Source: Centroberyx gerrardi
Taxonomy: Eukaryota; Chordata; Actinopteri; Beryciformes; Berycidae
DNA length: 64,000 nt
Reading direction: 5' to 3'
Assembly: GCF_048128805.1 (NCBI RefSeq)
Contig: NC_136020.1
Location: 5,116,501 to 5,180,500 of the forward strand
Program-made: the position numbers and the translations under genes
Notes under the pieces: generated by a model
Told to the model about the DNA's origin: nothing
The model's database searches: none
Seen by the model: the letters and a program-made list of their open reading frames with translations, nothing else
Shown: in pieces, positions 60,901 to 64,000 of the stretch
Position numbering within the stretch: the stretch's first letter is position 1
Layout of the letters: each line of letters starts with the position of its first letter

Positions 60901-63900
60901 GCTTCACTCTGCTCTCCTGTTTCACTCTGCTCTCCTGCTCCACTCTGCTCCACTCTGCTCTCCTGCTCCACTCTGCTCTCCTGCTCCACTCTTCTCTCCT
61001 GCTTCACTCTGCTCTCCTGCTTCACTCTGCTCTCCTGCTTCACTCTGCTCTCCTGCTCCACTCCGCTTCACTCTGCTCTCCTGCTTCACTCTGCTCTCCT
61101 GCTTCACTCTGCTCTCCTGCTTCACTCTGCTCTCCTGCTTCACTCTGCTCTCCTGCTTCACTCTGCTCTCCTGCTTCACTCTGCTCTCCTGCTTCACTCT
61201 GCTCTCCTGCTTCACTCTGCTCTCCTGCTTCACTCTGCTCTCCTGCTTCACTCTGCTCTCCTGCTTCACTCTGCTCTCCTGCTTCACTCTGCTCTCCTGC
61301 TTCACTCTCCTTCACTCTGCTCTCCTGCTCCACTCTGCTCTCCTGCTCCACTCTGCTCTCCTGCTTCATTCTGCTCTCCTGCTCCACTCTGCTCTCCTGC
61401 TCCACTCTGCTCTCCTGCTCCACTCTGCTCTCCTGCTCCACTCTGCTCTCCTGCTCCACTCTGCTCTCCTGCTCCACTCTGCTCTCCTGCTCCACTCTGC
61501 TCTCCTGCTCCACTCTGCTCTCCTGCTCCACTCTGCTCTCCTGCTCCACTCTGCTCTCCTGCTCCACTCTGCTCTCCTGCTCCACTCTGCTCTCCTGCTC
61601 CACTCTGCTCTCCTGCTCCACTCTGCTCTCCTGCTCCACTCTGCTCTCCTGCTCCACTCTGCTCTCCTGCTCCACTCTGCTCTCCTGCTCCACTCTGCTC
61701 TCCTGCTCCACTCTGCTCTCCTGCTCCACTCTGCTCTCCTGCTCCACTCTGCTCTCCTGCTCCACTCTGCTCTCCTGCTCCACTCTGCTCTCCTGCTCCA
61801 CTCTGCTCTCCTGCTCCACTCTGCTCTCCTGCTCCACTCTGCTCTCCTGCTCCACTCTGCTCTCCTGCTCCACTCTGCTCTCCTGCTCCACTCTGCTCTC
61901 CTGCTCCACTCTGCTCTCCTGCTCCACTCTGCTCTCCTGCTCCACTCTGCTCTCCTGCTCCACTCTGCTCTCCTGCTCCACTCTGCTCTCCTGCTCCACT
62001 CTGCTCTCCTGCTCCACTCTGCTCTCCTGCTCCACTCTGCTCTCCTGCTCCACTCTGCTCTCCTGCTCCACTCTGCTCTCCTGCTCCACTCTGCTCTCCT
62101 GCTCCACTCTGCTCTCCTGCTCCACTCTGCTCTCCTGCTCCACTCTGCTCTCCTGCTCCACTCTGCTCTCCTGCTCCACTCTGCTCTCCTGCTCCACTCT
62201 GCTCTCCTGCTCCACTCTGCTCTCCTGCTCCACTCTGCTCTCCTGCTCCACTCTGCTCTCCTGCTCCACTCTGCTCTCCTGCTCCACTCTGCTCTCCTGC
62301 TCCACTCTGCTCTCCTGCTCCACTCTGCTCTCCTGCTCCACTCTGCTCTCCTGCTCCACTCTGCTCTCCTGCTTCACTCTGCTCTCCTGCTTCACTCTGC
62401 TCTCCTGCTTCACTCTGCTCCACTCTGCTCTCCTGCTCCACTCTCCTGCTTCACTCTGCTCTCCTGCTTTACTCTGCTCTCCTGCTCCACTCTGCTCTCC
62501 TGCTCCACTCTGCTCTCCTGCTTTACTCTGGTCCCCTGCTTCACTCTGCTCTCCTGCTTCACTGTTTCACTCTGCTCTCCTGCTTCACTGTTTGACTCTG
62601 CTCTCCTGCTTCACTGTTTGACTCTGCTCTCCTGCTCTCCTGCTCCATTCTGCTCTCCTGCTCCACTCTGCTTCACTCTGCTCTCCTGCTTCACTCTGCT
62701 CTCCTGCTTCACTCTGCTCTCCTGCTTCACTCCACTCCACTCTGCTCTCCTGCTCCACTCACTCCACTCTGCTCTCCTGCTTCACTCTGCTCCACTCTGC
62801 TCTCCTGCTTCACTCCACTCCACTCTGCTCTCCTGCTCCACTCCACTCCACTCTGCTCTCCTGCTCCACTCTGCTCTCCTGCTTCACTCTGCTCTCCTGC
62901 TTCACTCTGCTCTCCTGCTTCACTCTGCTCTCCTGCTCCACTCTGCTCTCCTGCTTCACTCTGTTCCACTCTGCTCTCCTGCTTCACTCTGCTTCACTCT
63001 GCTCTCCTGCTTCACTCTGCTCTCCTGCTTCACTGTTTCACTCTGCTCTCCTGCTTCACTCTGCTCTCCTGCTTCACTGTTTCACTCTGCTCTCCTGCTT
63101 CACTCTCCTGCTTCACTCTGCTCTCCTGCTTTACTCTGCTCTCCTGCTTTACTCTGCTCTCCTGCTTTACTCTGCTCTCCTGCTCCACTCTGCTCTCCTG
63201 CTTCACTCTGCTTAACTCTGCTCCCCTGCTTCACTCTGCCCTCCTGCTTCACTGTTTCACTCTGCTCTCCTGCTTTACTGTTTCACTCTGCTCTCCTGCT
63301 TCACTGTTTCACTCTGCTCTCCTGCTTCACTGCTCCACTCTGCTCTCCTGCTCCACTCTGCTCTCCTGCTCCACTCTGCTCTCCTGCTTTACTCTGGTCC
63401 CCTGCTTCACTCTGCTCTCCTGCTTCACTGTTTCACTCTGCTCTCCTGCTTCACTGCTCCACTCTGCTCTCCTGCTCCACTCTGCTCTCCTGCTCCATTC
63501 TGCTCTCCTGCTCCACTCTGCTCTCCTGCTCCACTCTGCTCTCCTGCTCCACTCTGCTCTCCTGCTTCACTCTGCTCTCCTGCTCCACTCTGCTCCACTC
63601 TGCTCTCCTGCTTCACTCCACTCTGCTCTCCTGCTCTCCTGCTCCATTCTGCTCTCCTGCTCCACTCTGCTCTCCTGCTTCACTCTGCTTCACTCTGCTC
63701 TCCTGCTTCACTCTGCTCTCCTGCTTCACTCTGCTCCACTCTGCTCTCCTGCTTCACTCCACTCCACTCTGCTCTCCTGCTCCACTCCACTCCACTCTGC
63801 TCTCCTGCTTCACTCTGCTCCACTCTGCTCTCCTGCTTCACTCCACTCCACTCTGCTCTCCTGCTCCACTCCACTCCACTCTGCTCTCCTGCTCCACTCT

Positions 63901-64000
63901 GCTCTCCTGCTTCACTCTGCTCTCCTGCTCCACTCTGCTCTCCTGCTTCACTCTGTTCCACTCTGCTCTCCTGCTTCACTCTGCTTTCCTGCTTTACTCT
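54996..64000. repeat. 18-bp minisatellite, over 9 kb, reaching the window end
   Basis: Unit TCTCCTGCTCCACTCTGC and its TCTCCTGCTTCACTCTGC variant, about 500 copies. Occasional 10-bp partial units (TTCACTCTGC or TCCACTCTGC) and rarer variants (TTTACTCTGC, CTGTTTCACT, CCTTCTTCAC). Pure C-type blocks at about 55212-56600, 58370-58600, 59510-60100 and 61370-62370 alternate with T-type or mixed blocks. 15 of 18 bases are pyrimidine on the plus strand. The unit is a multiple of three and has no stop in any frame, so very long frames open on both strands (one spans about 2500 codons, SPAPLC/SCSTLL repeats). These are not treated as genes. Confidence 0.97.

Noticed and set aside
54959-62621. Giant open frames (up to about 2500 codons on the plus strand, several hundred on the minus) in the minisatellite.
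   Set aside because: The 18-bp unit has no stop in any frame, so all six frames open by construction. The hexapeptide repeats (SPAPLC, LLHSAL, EQESRV and others) carry no codon-level conservation signal, and no promoter or splice context is evident.

Overview
The window is eukaryotic, almost certainly from a ray-finned (teleost) fish. It contains spliced genes with GT-AG introns, orthologs of human 7q32 and 7q22 genes, and a dense load of fish-type transposons (L1-like and other LINEs, hAT, Tc1/mariner-like, En/Spm-like and TTAA-flanked elements). I cannot name the species.

Layout. Positions 1-20000 are gene-rich. GCC1 (minus, 5' part only) is head-to-head with ARF5 (plus). LAMTOR4 (minus) is head-to-head with ATP6V1F (plus). 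Next comes a secreted, N-glycosylated precursor made of microexons (13231-16836), then SPMIP1/ATP6V1FNB (plus). GCC1-ARF5 and ATP6V1F-ATP6V1FNB are neighbours in human too. From 20000 to 38000 one C2H2 zinc-finger gene (minus, frameshifted in its last finger) is followed by transposons: a hAT element and a foldback element back to back, a decayed integrase-type element carrying a TTAA-flanked insertion, a Tc1/mariner-like element, and a 5-kb L1-type LINE carrying a hAT insertion. A zdhhc11-like palmitoyltransferase (39154-42900) follows; a solo LTR splits one of its coding exons. From 43000 to 54900 there is a Ty3-type fossil with a PNMA-like gag, spliced fragments of a repeated fish protein, a nested mariner/foldback pair and an En/Spm-like transposase remnant. 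From about 54996 to the end is more than 9 kb of an 18-bp minisatellite.

Functional themes. GCC1 and ARF5 are both Golgi-trafficking genes sharing one intergenic promoter region with a perfect CRE. LAMTOR4 (Ragulator) and ATP6V1F (V-ATPase) both act at the lysosome and share a 619-bp divergent promoter carrying CLEAR-like E-boxes, which suggests TFEB/TFE3 co-regulation.

The main candidate for something undescribed is the gene between ATP6V1F and SPMIP1. It has a signal peptide and a run of phase-2 microexons. Two alternative last exons each end in a C-x4-C ring, a helix with calcitonin/CGRP/adrenomedullin-like leucine spacing, and a Gly-Lys amidation end. Each last exon has its own stop and poly(A) signal, as in CALCA. 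I interpret it as an unrecognised calcitonin/adrenomedullin-superfamily prohormone gene.
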